This document shows positions 1 through 4,616 of a stretch of 7,388 nucleotides of DNA, one piece after another. The translations under genes and the position numbers were made by a program. The notes below the pieces were generated by a model, which worked only from the letters and a program-made list of their open reading frames with translations, was not told where the DNA came from and searched no databases. The DNA comes from Candidatus Kapaibacterium sp. GTDB taxonomy: Bacteria > Bacteroidota > Ignavibacteria > Kapaibacteriales > UBA2268. The stretch lies in NCBI GenBank assembly GCA_027858275.1, contig JAQIDA010000326.1, positions 1 to 7,388 of the forward strand, written 5' to 3'. Positions within the stretch are counted from its first letter, which is position 1, and each line of letters begins with the position of its first letter.

Positions 1-207
1 CTCGCTTATGTCGATAAAAACGAAAAGGCTGATCGCTCGGAATTCAATCCAAGTTTCGCGTATACTTTCAGACGCAAGGGCAAGCCGGAAGTCGATACAT
101 ATTATGAAAACGGCGGTAAAATCAAGGTAATTCGCAATACAGATAATTACTGCCTGAAGATCACTTCTTCGGATGCTGCGTATTTGATTTCCGGGACGAA
201 TCATTAA
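1..207 (+). CDS. Probable phage major capsid protein (Mu gpT-like), 3' end only
   Basis: The reading frame is open from the first base and closes with TAA at 205-207, giving the last 68 residues of a protein that begins outside the window. The visible tail contains SEFNPSFAYTFRRKGKPEVD, then a Tyr/Gly-rich turn, then a DNYCLKITSSDAAYLISG ending. This is how I recall the C-termini of Mu-like major capsid proteins (HK97-type fold, which forms the icosahedral shell): a 'PEVDTY' segment followed by a closing strand ending near 'AGYLI'. The next two genes, a cement protein and a gp36-like connector, follow the capsid gene in Mu-like head operons, which supports the call. The assignment rests on context and a short C-terminal resemblance, so another virion protein cannot be excluded. 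No terminator with a T-run follows; the gap downstream holds repeats. Confidence 0.6.
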   Translation, partial: LAYVDKNEKADRSEFNPSFAYTFRRKGKPEVDTYYENGGKIKVIRNTDNYCLKITSSDAAYLISGTNH

Positions 208-215
208 GAAGAATT

Positions 216-255
216 AAGAACCACCCCCTAACCCCCTCCTTTGCAGGCGGGGGGA
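216..255 (+). repeat. Dispersed C-rich/G-rich repeat, copy A (diverged)
   Basis: It starts with AAGAACCACCCCC like the three other copies (324-371, 3187-3233, 3308-3354). It then runs through a C-rich arm (CCCCCTCC, 232-239) and a G-rich arm (GGCGGGGG, 246-253) that can pair with one mismatch. The central Gly/Cys-rich part of the other copies is missing, so this is a shortened or diverged member. It lies 8 bases past the capsid gene stop, in a 217-base gap with no credible gene. Confidence 0.6.
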
Positions 256-281
256 CAAGATGGGGAAGATGGTTGTTGTAG

Positions 282-302
282 AGACGACCGATTCGGGCGT
301 CT
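282..302. repeat. Short imperfect palindrome, possible remnant of another repeat
   Basis: AGACG at 282-286 pairs with CGTCT at 298-302. After an A/G mismatch, CC (288-289) pairs with GG (295-296) around a five-base loop. It sits between repeat copies A and B. The preceding GTAG and the AGACG/CGTCT arms resemble the common dispersed 'GTAGAGACG...CGTCT' type of bacterial palindrome. The stem is weak, so function is doubtful. Confidence 0.35.
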
Positions 303-323
303 TGGCACGTAATACAGGAAGAG

Positions 324-371
324 AAGAACCACCCCGCCCTTTGGGCACCCCTCCTTGGAAGAGGAGGGGAG
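324..371 (+). repeat. Dispersed repeat, copy B, with two hairpins
   Basis: It begins AAGAACCACCCC and has two consecutive hairpins. The first is GCCC-TTT-GGGC. The second is CCCCTCCT (348-355) paired perfectly with AGGAGGGG (362-369) around a six-base loop. The arrangement matches the copies at 3187-3233 and 3308-3354, although the loop of the second hairpin differs (TGGAAG instead of AAAAC). It ends about 40 bases before the ribosome binding site of the cement gene, so it would lie in a transcript that continues from the capsid gene. Confidence 0.75.
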
Positions 372-424
372 TTTGAAGAACAAGAAAAATCACAAAATAT
401 ATTCAATACAACAGAGGAAATATC

Positions 425-769
425 ATGACTTTAACTAATAAAACATATCAGCCGGTTCAGTCGCTTTCAATAAGAGCTACTGCTGATTTGCCGGCATTCA
501 GATTTATCAATTTCGCGGGCGGCTTGTGTGTCGCTGACAGTCGCGCGCTCGGTGTGACGGATTGCGCTCATGTCGACGGAGATTTGGCGTCAGTTGTCAG
601 TTTGGGAACGGTTGCGGTGGAAACCTCAGGCGCGGTCACTCTCGGTGCGGATGTGTCGGCAAATGCTGACGGCAAAGCAAAGCTGACATTAAGCAGCGAA
701 ATTGTCAACGGCAGAGCTTTGGAAGCCTGTTCGGGTGCATCAGTTATTCGTATTAAATTGCTGTCTTAG
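425..769 (+). CDS. DUF2190-like capsid cement (head decoration) protein
   Basis: The product has 114 residues, the usual size for DUF2190 proteins, which bind the outer surface of phage capsids and stabilise the shell. The family pattern I recognise is an N-terminal 'Y-x-P-x-x-x-L-x-I-x-A' strand, an early Phe/Val-rich strand, then ALGVTDCAHVDGDLASVV (about residues 41-58). A 'GTVAVETSGAVTLGADVSANADGKA' stretch of Gly/Ala-rich turns (about 61-85) and a closing hydrophobic strand (SVIRIKLLS) follow. No signal peptide or membrane segment is present. The start is supported by AGAGGA at 412-417 about seven bases upstream of the ATG. Its position directly after the probable capsid gene and before a gp36-like gene matches Mu-like head clusters. 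The 217-base gap in front is unusual for a phage head operon and is filled by repeats. Confidence 0.78.
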   Translation: MTLTNKTYQPVQSLSIRATADLPAFRFINFAGGLCVADSRALGVTDCAHVDGDLASVVSLGTVAVETSGAVTLGADVSANADGKAKLTLSSEIVNGRALEACSGASVIRIKLLS

Positions 770-793
770 TGATAATAATTAAGGAGTAAAACA

Positions 794-1237
794 ATGTCTT
801 ATAGTGATATAGATGATTTGCGCAAGGAAATTAATGAGGATGATCTGGCCCGACTGACCGGCGATATAGACGGTCTTACGGTCAATGAGACAAGAGTGAC
901 TGCTGCATCGGAGAAAGCATTCGATGTTATTAATACATATCTTCGCGGCAGGTTCACTGTTCCTCTGATCGAACCGATTGATCCGATTATCAAGAGTATT
1001 TCAATTGATCTGACTTTTGCTTATCTGTACGAGGAAGCTTACGCGACCGGCTCGGTGCCGAGTACAATTGTTTGGAGAAAAATTATGACTCTGAAAATGC
1101 TGAAAGATCTTAGAAGCGGTCTCTATACTCTGAATCCTGCATATAATCAACAGGGAGAATCGCAACCGCAAATCCTCTCGAACAAGAGCATCAGCGAACG
1201 GTCTTTCTCATCGGATCAGATGGCTGACTTTCCCTAA
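794..1237 (+). CDS. DUF1320 / Mu gp36-like head-tail connector protein
   Basis: This 147-residue protein fits the gp36-like (DUF1320) family, small mostly helical virion proteins thought to act at the neck where head joins tail. The N-terminus, YSDIDDLRKEINEDDLARLT (about 3-22), is the typical opening. It is followed by a helix with A-x-D-x-I-N-x-Y-L-x-x-R-F-x-V-P-L (about 41-57), the strongest family mark. Next come a long helix (SISIDLTFAYLYEEAY) and a basic helix with LKMLKDLRSG. The C-terminal tail, rich in Ser/Gln with SFSSDQMADF, resembles the 'R-x-F-s-...-m-x-x-F' ending of the family. The start has a strong AAGGAG at 781-786, seven bases before the ATG and 25 bases after the cement gene stop, so the two are probably co-transcribed. 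The family role is known only in outline; assignment to the family is fairly secure. Confidence 0.82.
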   Translation: MSYSDIDDLRKEINEDDLARLTGDIDGLTVNETRVTAASEKAFDVINTYLRGRFTVPLIEPIDPIIKSISIDLTFAYLYEEAYATGSVPSTIVWRKIMTLKMLKDLRSGLYTLNPAYNQQGESQPQILSNKSISERSFSSDQMADFP

Positions 1238-1254
1238 TACTTTACATAACATAC

Positions 1255-1284
1255 GGGCGGAGATGTATATTTATATCTTCGCCC
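1255..1284 (+). promoter_or_regulatory. 13-bp hairpin in the leader of the holin-like gene
   Basis: GGGCGGAGAT (1255-1264) pairs with ATCTTCGCCC (1275-1284) with one G-U pair. The stem continues inward for three more pairs, including a second G-U, to a four-base loop. It lies 17 bases after the DUF1320 stop and ends 16 bases before the next start codon. No T-run follows on the plus strand, so it is not a classical terminator. It could be a processing site, or could separate head-gene from lysis-gene expression. The structure is seen; the role is inference. Confidence 0.5.
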
Positions 1285-1300
1285 ACAATGAAAGAAAACA

Positions 1301-1588
1301 ATGAAAAACATAATGAATTTCGTATATCGTAATTCCCTCTGGCCCTTGATCAGTGCAGTTGCTGCGCTGTGGCTTTGCCCGGAAACCGGTGAGGTGCGGA
1401 CTCTGCTGCTGATTGTGCTTGTGGAATCAATCGCGCTTTTCCTGTCGGGTGTTGCCCTTACGGTTTATACCAAATTGGATTTCAGCAAGGATGTTGCAAG
1501 CGGCAATCTCGGTCTGATTTTTCTCGGAGTGCATATTTGCGCCGGTTTAACCGCGCTTGCCGTGTATATCGCTCAAAGCGGACTGTAG
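1301..1588 (+). CDS. Small three-helix membrane protein, probable holin
   Basis: The 95-residue product has three hydrophobic stretches, roughly residues 13-27, 33-57 and 67-90. They are joined by short loops carrying acidic or basic residues (CPETGEVR and KLDFSKDVASGN). Size and topology resemble class I holins, which open the inner membrane at the end of phage infection. No family is recognised from sequence. The call depends on topology plus position: the next gene, 11 bases downstream, encodes a cell-wall hydrolase. A start at 1301 gives MKNIMNF; a second in-frame ATG at 1313 is possible. The upstream sequence is A-rich with no clear Shine-Dalgarno, and a stable hairpin lies just before it. 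Because the neighbouring enzyme has its own export signal, this protein may act as a depolariser or size-limiting holin rather than as the enzyme's only exit route. Confidence 0.55.
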   Translation: MKNIMNFVYRNSLWPLISAVAALWLCPETGEVRTLLLIVLVESIALFLSGVALTVYTKLDFSKDVASGNLGLIFLGVHICAGLTALAVYIAQSGL

Positions 1589-1599
1589 GGGAGAGCGAT

Positions 1600-2205
1600 A
1601 TGAAATATTTACTTTTATTTGTTTTGCTGTTTTTATTCGTCCAAACTGCTCATTCTAATCAAAGATATACTGTGTATTGCGAGGCCTTGCTTTTGGAAGC
1701 GTCTGCTGACAGCATGATTGCCCAAATCGGAACGACGGAAGCTACAGGACGAAATGACGGCGCTGTTGAAAAATATCTGTGTTCGGTTGGGCTGTCAAAG
1801 GGTTTAGCTTATTGCGCTGCCGGTCAGTATTGGTGTTTTATGGTAGCTGCTGAGGCTCTCGGTATAATGATTAGAAATATTCCTCTGCCGAGGACAGGAC
1901 TGGCGAATGCTATATATAACAGAGCAAAGAAGCACGGGCAGAGAACAAAATTCAAGCCTCAGCGACATGATCTGATTGTATGGCGAAAAGGCAAAACAGC
2001 GTTCGGGCATGTTGAGAGAATTATCGTCGTCGGCAAGGCCGGCTATGTAACAACTGTCGGATTCAATACGAGTCCCGGCAAAGGCAAGTCCCAACGAGAC
2101 GGACAAGGCGTTTGGAAACGCAGGCGAAATATTTTTCACCCGCTCGGCAGAATGAGGGTTCGCGGTCTGGTTGGGTTTATAACAGAAAGAAGAGGTGTGA
2201 AATGA
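1600..2205 (+). CDS. Secreted CHAP-like cell-wall hydrolase (phage endolysin)
   Basis: The 201-residue product starts with a signal peptide: a short basic start, a Leu/Phe-rich core (residues 3-14) and a likely cleavage site after TAHS (about residue 19). The mature part resembles small phage-encoded cysteine amidase/endopeptidase domains that cut peptidoglycan. The segment ATGRNDGAVEKYLCSVGLSK is the usual 'G-x-N-x-G-x-x-V-E-x-Y-L-x-S-V-G-L' lead-in. It is followed by YCAAGQYWCF with the probable nucleophile Cys72. Candidate partners are His137 in GHVERI and Asn156 in GFNTSPG, with a C-terminal GQGVWKRRR motif as in relatives. The ATG at 1600 is preferred over an ATG at 1537 because GGGGAG lies seven bases upstream and the earlier start would overlap the holin-like gene heavily and hide the signal peptide. 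It overlaps the next gene by ATGA. The exact bond cleaved cannot be told from sequence. Confidence 0.75.
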   Translation: MKYLLLFVLLFLFVQTAHSNQRYTVYCEALLLEASADSMIAQIGTTEATGRNDGAVEKYLCSVGLSKGLAYCAAGQYWCFMVAAEALGIMIRNIPLPRTGLANAIYNRAKKHGQRTKFKPQRHDLIVWRKGKTAFGHVERIIVVGKAGYVTTVGFNTSPGKGKSQRDGQGVWKRRRNIFHPLGRMRVRGLVGFITERRGVK

Positions 2206-2549
2206 ACAGGCAAATATTAACAAATTATCCCTGTGACAGTGATTATCGCAGTCCGTGGATTCCCACTCGAATAGAGAAAACCCCAAATCAAATGAAAGAA
2301 CTTAGCGCTGTTTCATTGCAAATCGCATGGGATCAACTAACGGGAACGCCCGACGCTGTGCTTGAAATTATCGTAACTAATGATCTGAAATTCAGCACAA
2401 TCGCAAAGACGATAAATATAGATTCAGCTTCGAATCTCAATGATTCACTGATGATAATGATGAATTCTTCCTTTGCTTATTTTGGTATCAGATTCATCAA
2501 GAATTCGGTCACGGGCGGGAAGCTGAGTGTTTCTTTGGCTTATGGGTAG
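2202..2549 (+). CDS. Small beta-rich phage protein, unknown function
   Basis: The 115-residue product starts at the ATG overlapping the endolysin stop (ATGA, 2202-2205), which implies coupled translation. An open frame continues upstream to 2112 but only by running inside the endolysin gene, so the overlap start is chosen. GAAGAGG lies about eight bases before the start. The sequence has alternating hydrophobic residues: LQIAW, AVLEIIVTND, YFGIRFIK and GGKLSVSLAYG. It resembles small phage structural proteins built as one beta-sandwich, in which a 'W-x-G-x-P-x-G-x-x-x-V-x-x-S-N-D' segment is followed by a 'Y-x-R-x-x-x-x-x-x-x-x-G-x-L-x-x-x-x-x-G' ending. No catalytic motif, signal or membrane segment is visible. 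It may be a minor virion or fibre component; this is inference from fold-like patterning, and no named family is claimed. Confidence 0.6.
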   Translation: MNRQILTNYPCDSDYRSPWIPTRIEKTPNQMKELSAVSLQIAWDQLTGTPDAVLEIIVTNDLKFSTIAKTINIDSASNLNDSLMIMMNSSFAYFGIRFIKNSVTGGKLSVSLAYG

Positions 2550-2569
2550 TCAGGCGTAACATGTTTGTT

Positions 2570-2662
2570 GGGGCGATGCCTGTGTGGTCGCCCGGCCGTA
2601 ACACAATGTTTGCTGATTTGGATTCGTAAAATATCGCCGGGCGACCACACAGGCATCGCCCC
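2570..2662. repeat. Perfect 27-bp inverted repeat, MITE/REP-like element
   Basis: Bases 2570-2596 are the exact reverse complement of 2636-2662, leaving a 39-base spacer. Pairing continues imperfectly for a few bases outside (TTTGTT against ACGAA). The arms consist of GGGGCGATGCC, then TGTGTGGTCGCCCGG. The right arm ends in CATCGCCCCTACG, a form typical of dispersed 'GTAGGGGCGA...' repeats in bacterial genomes. It occupies most of the 150-base gap between the beta-rich protein and the 48-residue protein. A GTAACA-x-TGTTTG-TG motif occurs just left of the element (2556-2569) and again inside the spacer (2598-2613). No transposase is present; it could be mobilised in trans, or be a processed RNA hairpin. 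Confidence 0.85.
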
Positions 2663-2699
2663 TACGAATAATTTTTTTATATCTCACAACAGGAACACC

Positions 2700-2846
2700 A
2701 TGCCTACTGAAAAAATCACTCTCGAGAAACTTGAAATAGACAGCATTCCTCCGGAGGTTGAAAACACTGAGTTTCTTTCGAATGTTTCTGAAGAAATCAA
2801 GTATGTATCTGAGTCAGGCAGTAATCCGACAAATCCCACACAATAA
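2700..2846 (+). CDS. Small acidic hypothetical protein (48 residues)
   Basis: The ATG at 2700 has AGGA at 2691-2694 in front. The frame stays open upstream to 2565, but that part lies within the inverted repeat and has Cys/Trp-rich, repeat-derived sequence, so the shorter start is preferred. The product is acidic and polar (many Glu, Ser and Thr), with a Pro-Pro break and an Asn/Pro/Thr tail, and no hydrophobic core or known motif. It is probably mostly unstructured. It sits 12 bases before the membrane coiled-coil gene, and the two may be expressed together. It could be a small phage accessory protein. A non-coding stretch is possible, but the ribosome binding site and tight spacing favour a gene. 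Confidence 0.5.
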   Translation: MPTEKITLEKLEIDSIPPEVENTEFLSNVSEEIKYVSESGSNPTNPTQ

Positions 2847-2858
2847 TTAAGGTCAAAA

Positions 2859-3167
2859 ATGAATACAGAGCTAATCGGACTGATCGCTGCGCTCGTGACA
2901 ATGATTTTCACCATGCTGGCTTTCTATACTGCTTGCAGAAATGAGACGAGGAAGAATTCCGCATTGTTCCTGCAATCAAAATTGGAAGAGGAAAAACGAT
3001 ACGCCGCTGCGGAACAGAGAATTGCCCTGATGGAAGAGCGTTTCGCGTTTATTGAAGCGTCCATTTTGCGAAGACTTGACAAGACTGAGGCATATATAGA
3101 TGAACTGCGCCGAAGCGGTTCTTCTGCTTATACCGGCAGGCCGGTCGGAAAGAGAGCTATAACATGA
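2859..3167 (+). CDS. Membrane-anchored coiled-coil protein, possible spanin-like
   Basis: The 102-residue product has one N-terminal membrane segment (LIGLIAALVTMIFTMLAFYT, about 5-24). A long charged helix follows from about residue 30 to 86, with heptad-like spacing of Leu/Ile/Met between Glu/Lys/Arg. A short Gly/Arg/Ser-rich tail ends it. This layout (inner-membrane anchor, then coiled coil) is that of i-spanins, which bridge the membranes of Gram-negative hosts in the last step of lysis. It also occurs in other phage proteins such as the DUF2730 group. Spanin genes usually lie close to holin and endolysin genes, as here, and often have an outer-membrane lipoprotein partner. No lipobox-bearing partner is visible in any frame I checked, so the role is tentative. 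The start has AAGG at 2849-2852, and the gene follows the 48-residue ORF by 12 bases. Confidence 0.6.
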   Translation: MNTELIGLIAALVTMIFTMLAFYTACRNETRKNSALFLQSKLEEEKRYAAAEQRIALMEERFAFIEASILRRLDKTEAYIDELRRSGSSAYTGRPVGKRAIT

Positions 3168-3186
3168 TAAGACCATTGTCGTGTCT

Positions 3187-3233
3187 AAGAACCACCTCCC
3201 CCTTCGGGTACTCCTCCTAAAACAGGAGGAGAG
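3187..3233 (+). repeat. Dispersed repeat, copy C (left arm of an inverted pair)
   Basis: It matches the reverse complement of copy D (3308-3354) at about 41 of 47 positions by eye. It starts AAGAACCACC, has a CC-TTCG-GG mini-hairpin with a UUCG-type loop, then a perfect 8-bp stem: CTCCTCCT (3211-3218) with AGGAGGAG (3224-3231) around AAAAC. Compared with copy D, a C-G pair is replaced by T-A at the same stem position (3212 with 3230), which keeps the pairing. It starts 19 bases after the stop of the membrane coiled-coil gene. Confidence 0.85.
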
Positions 3234-3267
3234 TCGGAGAAGAGTCGGAGAAGAGTCGGAGAAGAGT
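3231..3267 (+). repeat. Tandem 11-bp repeat, three copies plus a partial
   Basis: GAGTCGGAGAA is repeated exactly at 3231-3241, 3242-3252 and 3253-3263, followed by GAGT. It grows directly out of the 3' end of repeat copy C, whose last bases supply the first GAG. Exact identity of the units suggests recent slippage expansion. No coding frame uses it. Confidence 0.9.
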
Positions 3268-3307
3268 TATATATACTTAATTGTTATTAAATAAATAATT
3301 CAAACAA

Positions 3308-3354
3308 TTCCCCTCCTGTTTTAGGAGGGGTGCCCGAAGGGTGGGGTGGTTCTT
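3308..3354 (-). repeat. Dispersed repeat, copy D (right arm of an inverted pair)
   Basis: This is the inverted partner of copy C. On the plus strand CCCCTCCT (3310-3317) pairs with AGGAGGGG (3323-3330) around GTTTT. It is followed by the complement of the TTCGGG mini-hairpin and ends GGTGGTTCTT. Between the arms lie the 11-bp tandem repeat and an AT-rich core (about 3268-3307) with no convincing promoter and no gene. The portal gene starts 49 bases further on. The two arms could also pair with each other to form one long stem of roughly 45 bp. Confidence 0.85.
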
Positions 3355-3402
3355 CAGCACGTACCACATTAAATCTATAATAAATAAAACAGAAAGAAAA
3401 AA

Positions 3403-4548
3403 ATGAAACGAGATAAAAGTTTGACTTCGGAACTGTTTCGGAATATCGGGAACGGGCATTTTGGCAATATGCTCGGGCTGATGCCTGATCCCGATCGAAT
3501 AATGCAACGGTTCGGCAATGCCTCGGATGTGCTGAGGAAACTCAAGGACGATCCGCATGTGTGGAGCTGTATCCAATCGCGCAAAAGCGGTTCGCTGTCG
3601 TTGGAACATATAATTTTGCCCGAATCGGCAAGCGATTTTGTGACAGATGAAATTCGAAGAATTTTGAATAATATCGATCTCAGAAGATTGGAGAGTGACG
3701 TACTCGATGCTCCGCTTTTCGGCAGACAATTCCTTGAGATTATTTGGAGAAATGGCAGCAAAAATAAGCCTATGCTTGTGCCTGATCAAATTGTAGCTAA
3801 GCCGCAGGAATGGTTTGCTTTTGATCAATCCGGCAAGCTGAAATATAAGCGCAGCGGAATGAACGAAGCGCGAGATATTCCGCCGATGAAACTGATTTCC
3901 GTGCTGTATGAACCGACTTATCACAATCCCTACGGTAGCTCGCTTCTGTCAAAATGCTTTTGGCCGGTTCGATTCAAAAACGGGGGAATCCGCTTCTGGG
4001 TCAACTTTACGGAGAAATACGGAATGCCGATTCTGCTCGGTCAATACAGCCGGGGAGCTTCTAACGAGGAATCCGCCAAGCTCGCCGAGGAACTTGCCAA
4101 TATGAGCGAAGACGCTGTTATCGTTGCGCCGTCTGATATTAAAATCGAAATGCGCGAGGCCGTCAGATCAACATCTGTTGAGATGTACCACGAACTGATA
4201 ACATATTGCAATGCTGAAATATCCAAAGCCTTGTTGTCGCAAACTCTGACAACCGAGATCGGAACGGGCTCTTATGCCGCCTCACAAACTCACTACAAAA
4301 TTCGACATGAAGTGATTGCGGCAGATGCCCGCTTGATTGAATCAGCGATTAACGAACTGATTCGCCACATTGTAGACCTGAATTTCGGCAAAGGCAAATA
4401 CCCGAAGTTCAAACTGATTATCAATGAAGCCGACAATGCGGACCGCGCCGAAAGAGATGTGAAAATCGCCCAATCCGGCTGTGTGAAATTCACGAAAGAT
4501 TATTGGATGCGAACTTATGGATTCAGGGAAGGGGATTTGGCTGAGTGA
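3403..4548 (+). CDS. DUF935 phage portal protein (Mu gp29-like)
   Basis: The 381-residue product is a portal protein, which forms the ring at one capsid corner through which DNA is packaged and ejected. Family marks in order are: DPDRIMQRFGNASDVLRKL and DDPHVWSCIQSRKSG (about 28-63); LFGRQFLEIIW (about 105-115); PYGSSLLSKCFWP (about 174-186). The diagnostic block is WVNFTEKYGMPILLGQYSRGAS, then MSEDAVIVAPSDIKIEM (about 198-249). After it come SKALLSQTLTTEIGTGSYAAS followed by HYKIR (about 272-300), INELIRHIVDLNFG (about 319-332) and a C-terminal AERDVKIAQSGCVKFTKDY...TYGFREGD. The order is complete, so it looks intact, though shorter than Mu gp29. An in-frame TAA at 3385 fixes the start at 3403; the leader is A-rich with only a weak AGAAAG. 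Its position after the lysis genes, with no terminase before it and no MuF gene after it, is abnormal. Confidence 0.92.
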   Translation: MKRDKSLTSELFRNIGNGHFGNMLGLMPDPDRIMQRFGNASDVLRKLKDDPHVWSCIQSRKSGSLSLEHIILPESASDFVTDEIRRILNNIDLRRLESDVLDAPLFGRQFLEIIWRNGSKNKPMLVPDQIVAKPQEWFAFDQSGKLKYKRSGMNEARDIPPMKLISVLYEPTYHNPYGSSLLSKCFWPVRFKNGGIRFWVNFTEKYGMPILLGQYSRGASNEESAKLAEELANMSEDAVIVAPSDIKIEMREAVRSTSVEMYHELITYCNAEISKALLSQTLTTEIGTGSYAASQTHYKIRHEVIAADARLIESAINELIRHIVDLNFGKGKYPKFKLIINEADNADRAERDVKIAQSGCVKFTKDYWMRTYGFREGDLAE

Positions 4549-4561
4549 GAGGCAAAAACCA

Positions 4562-4597
4562 AAAATGTCCGACTCTCTCATGAGCGTCGGACATTTT
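4562..4597. terminator. Bidirectional terminator between convergent genes
   Basis: AAAATGTCCGAC (4562-4573) is the exact reverse complement of GTCGGACATTTT (4586-4597), with a 12-base loop that contains the small palindrome CTCATGAG. On each strand the stem ends in a T-run (TTTTGTTTG on plus, TTTTTGGTTTTT on minus). It starts 14 bases past the portal stop and ends 19 bases before the stop of the minus-strand gene, so it serves both. Confidence 0.85.
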
Positions 4598-4616
4598 GTT
4601 TGAAAAGCAACAGCTG

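Noticed and set aside
216..371. CRISPR array or rho-independent terminator from the adjacent repeats
   Set aside because: The copies are not evenly spaced, differ in length and lack comparable spacers, and no T-run follows the stems on the plus strand.
161..406. Minus-strand open frame (81 codons) over the first repeat region
   Set aside because: Its sequence is made of translated repeats (PPLPRRG, LPHLVPPPAKEGVRG) and it overlaps the end of the capsid frame; not a credible protein.
1804..2286. Minus-strand open frame (160 codons) opposite the endolysin
   Set aside because: It lies opposite a gene with a signal peptide and catalytic motifs, has no ribosome site, and has Cys/Ser-rich shadow composition.
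2565..2699. N-terminal extension of the 48-residue protein
   Set aside because: The extra 45 codons run through the 27-bp inverted repeat, and the internal ATG at 2700 has AGGA correctly spaced.
3277..3924. Long minus-strand open frame (215 codons) across the repeat gap and the portal gene
   Set aside because: It overlaps the strongly supported portal gene and runs through repeat copy D. The translation is rich in His, Arg, Ile and Phe with no recognisable domain; it is a shadow frame.
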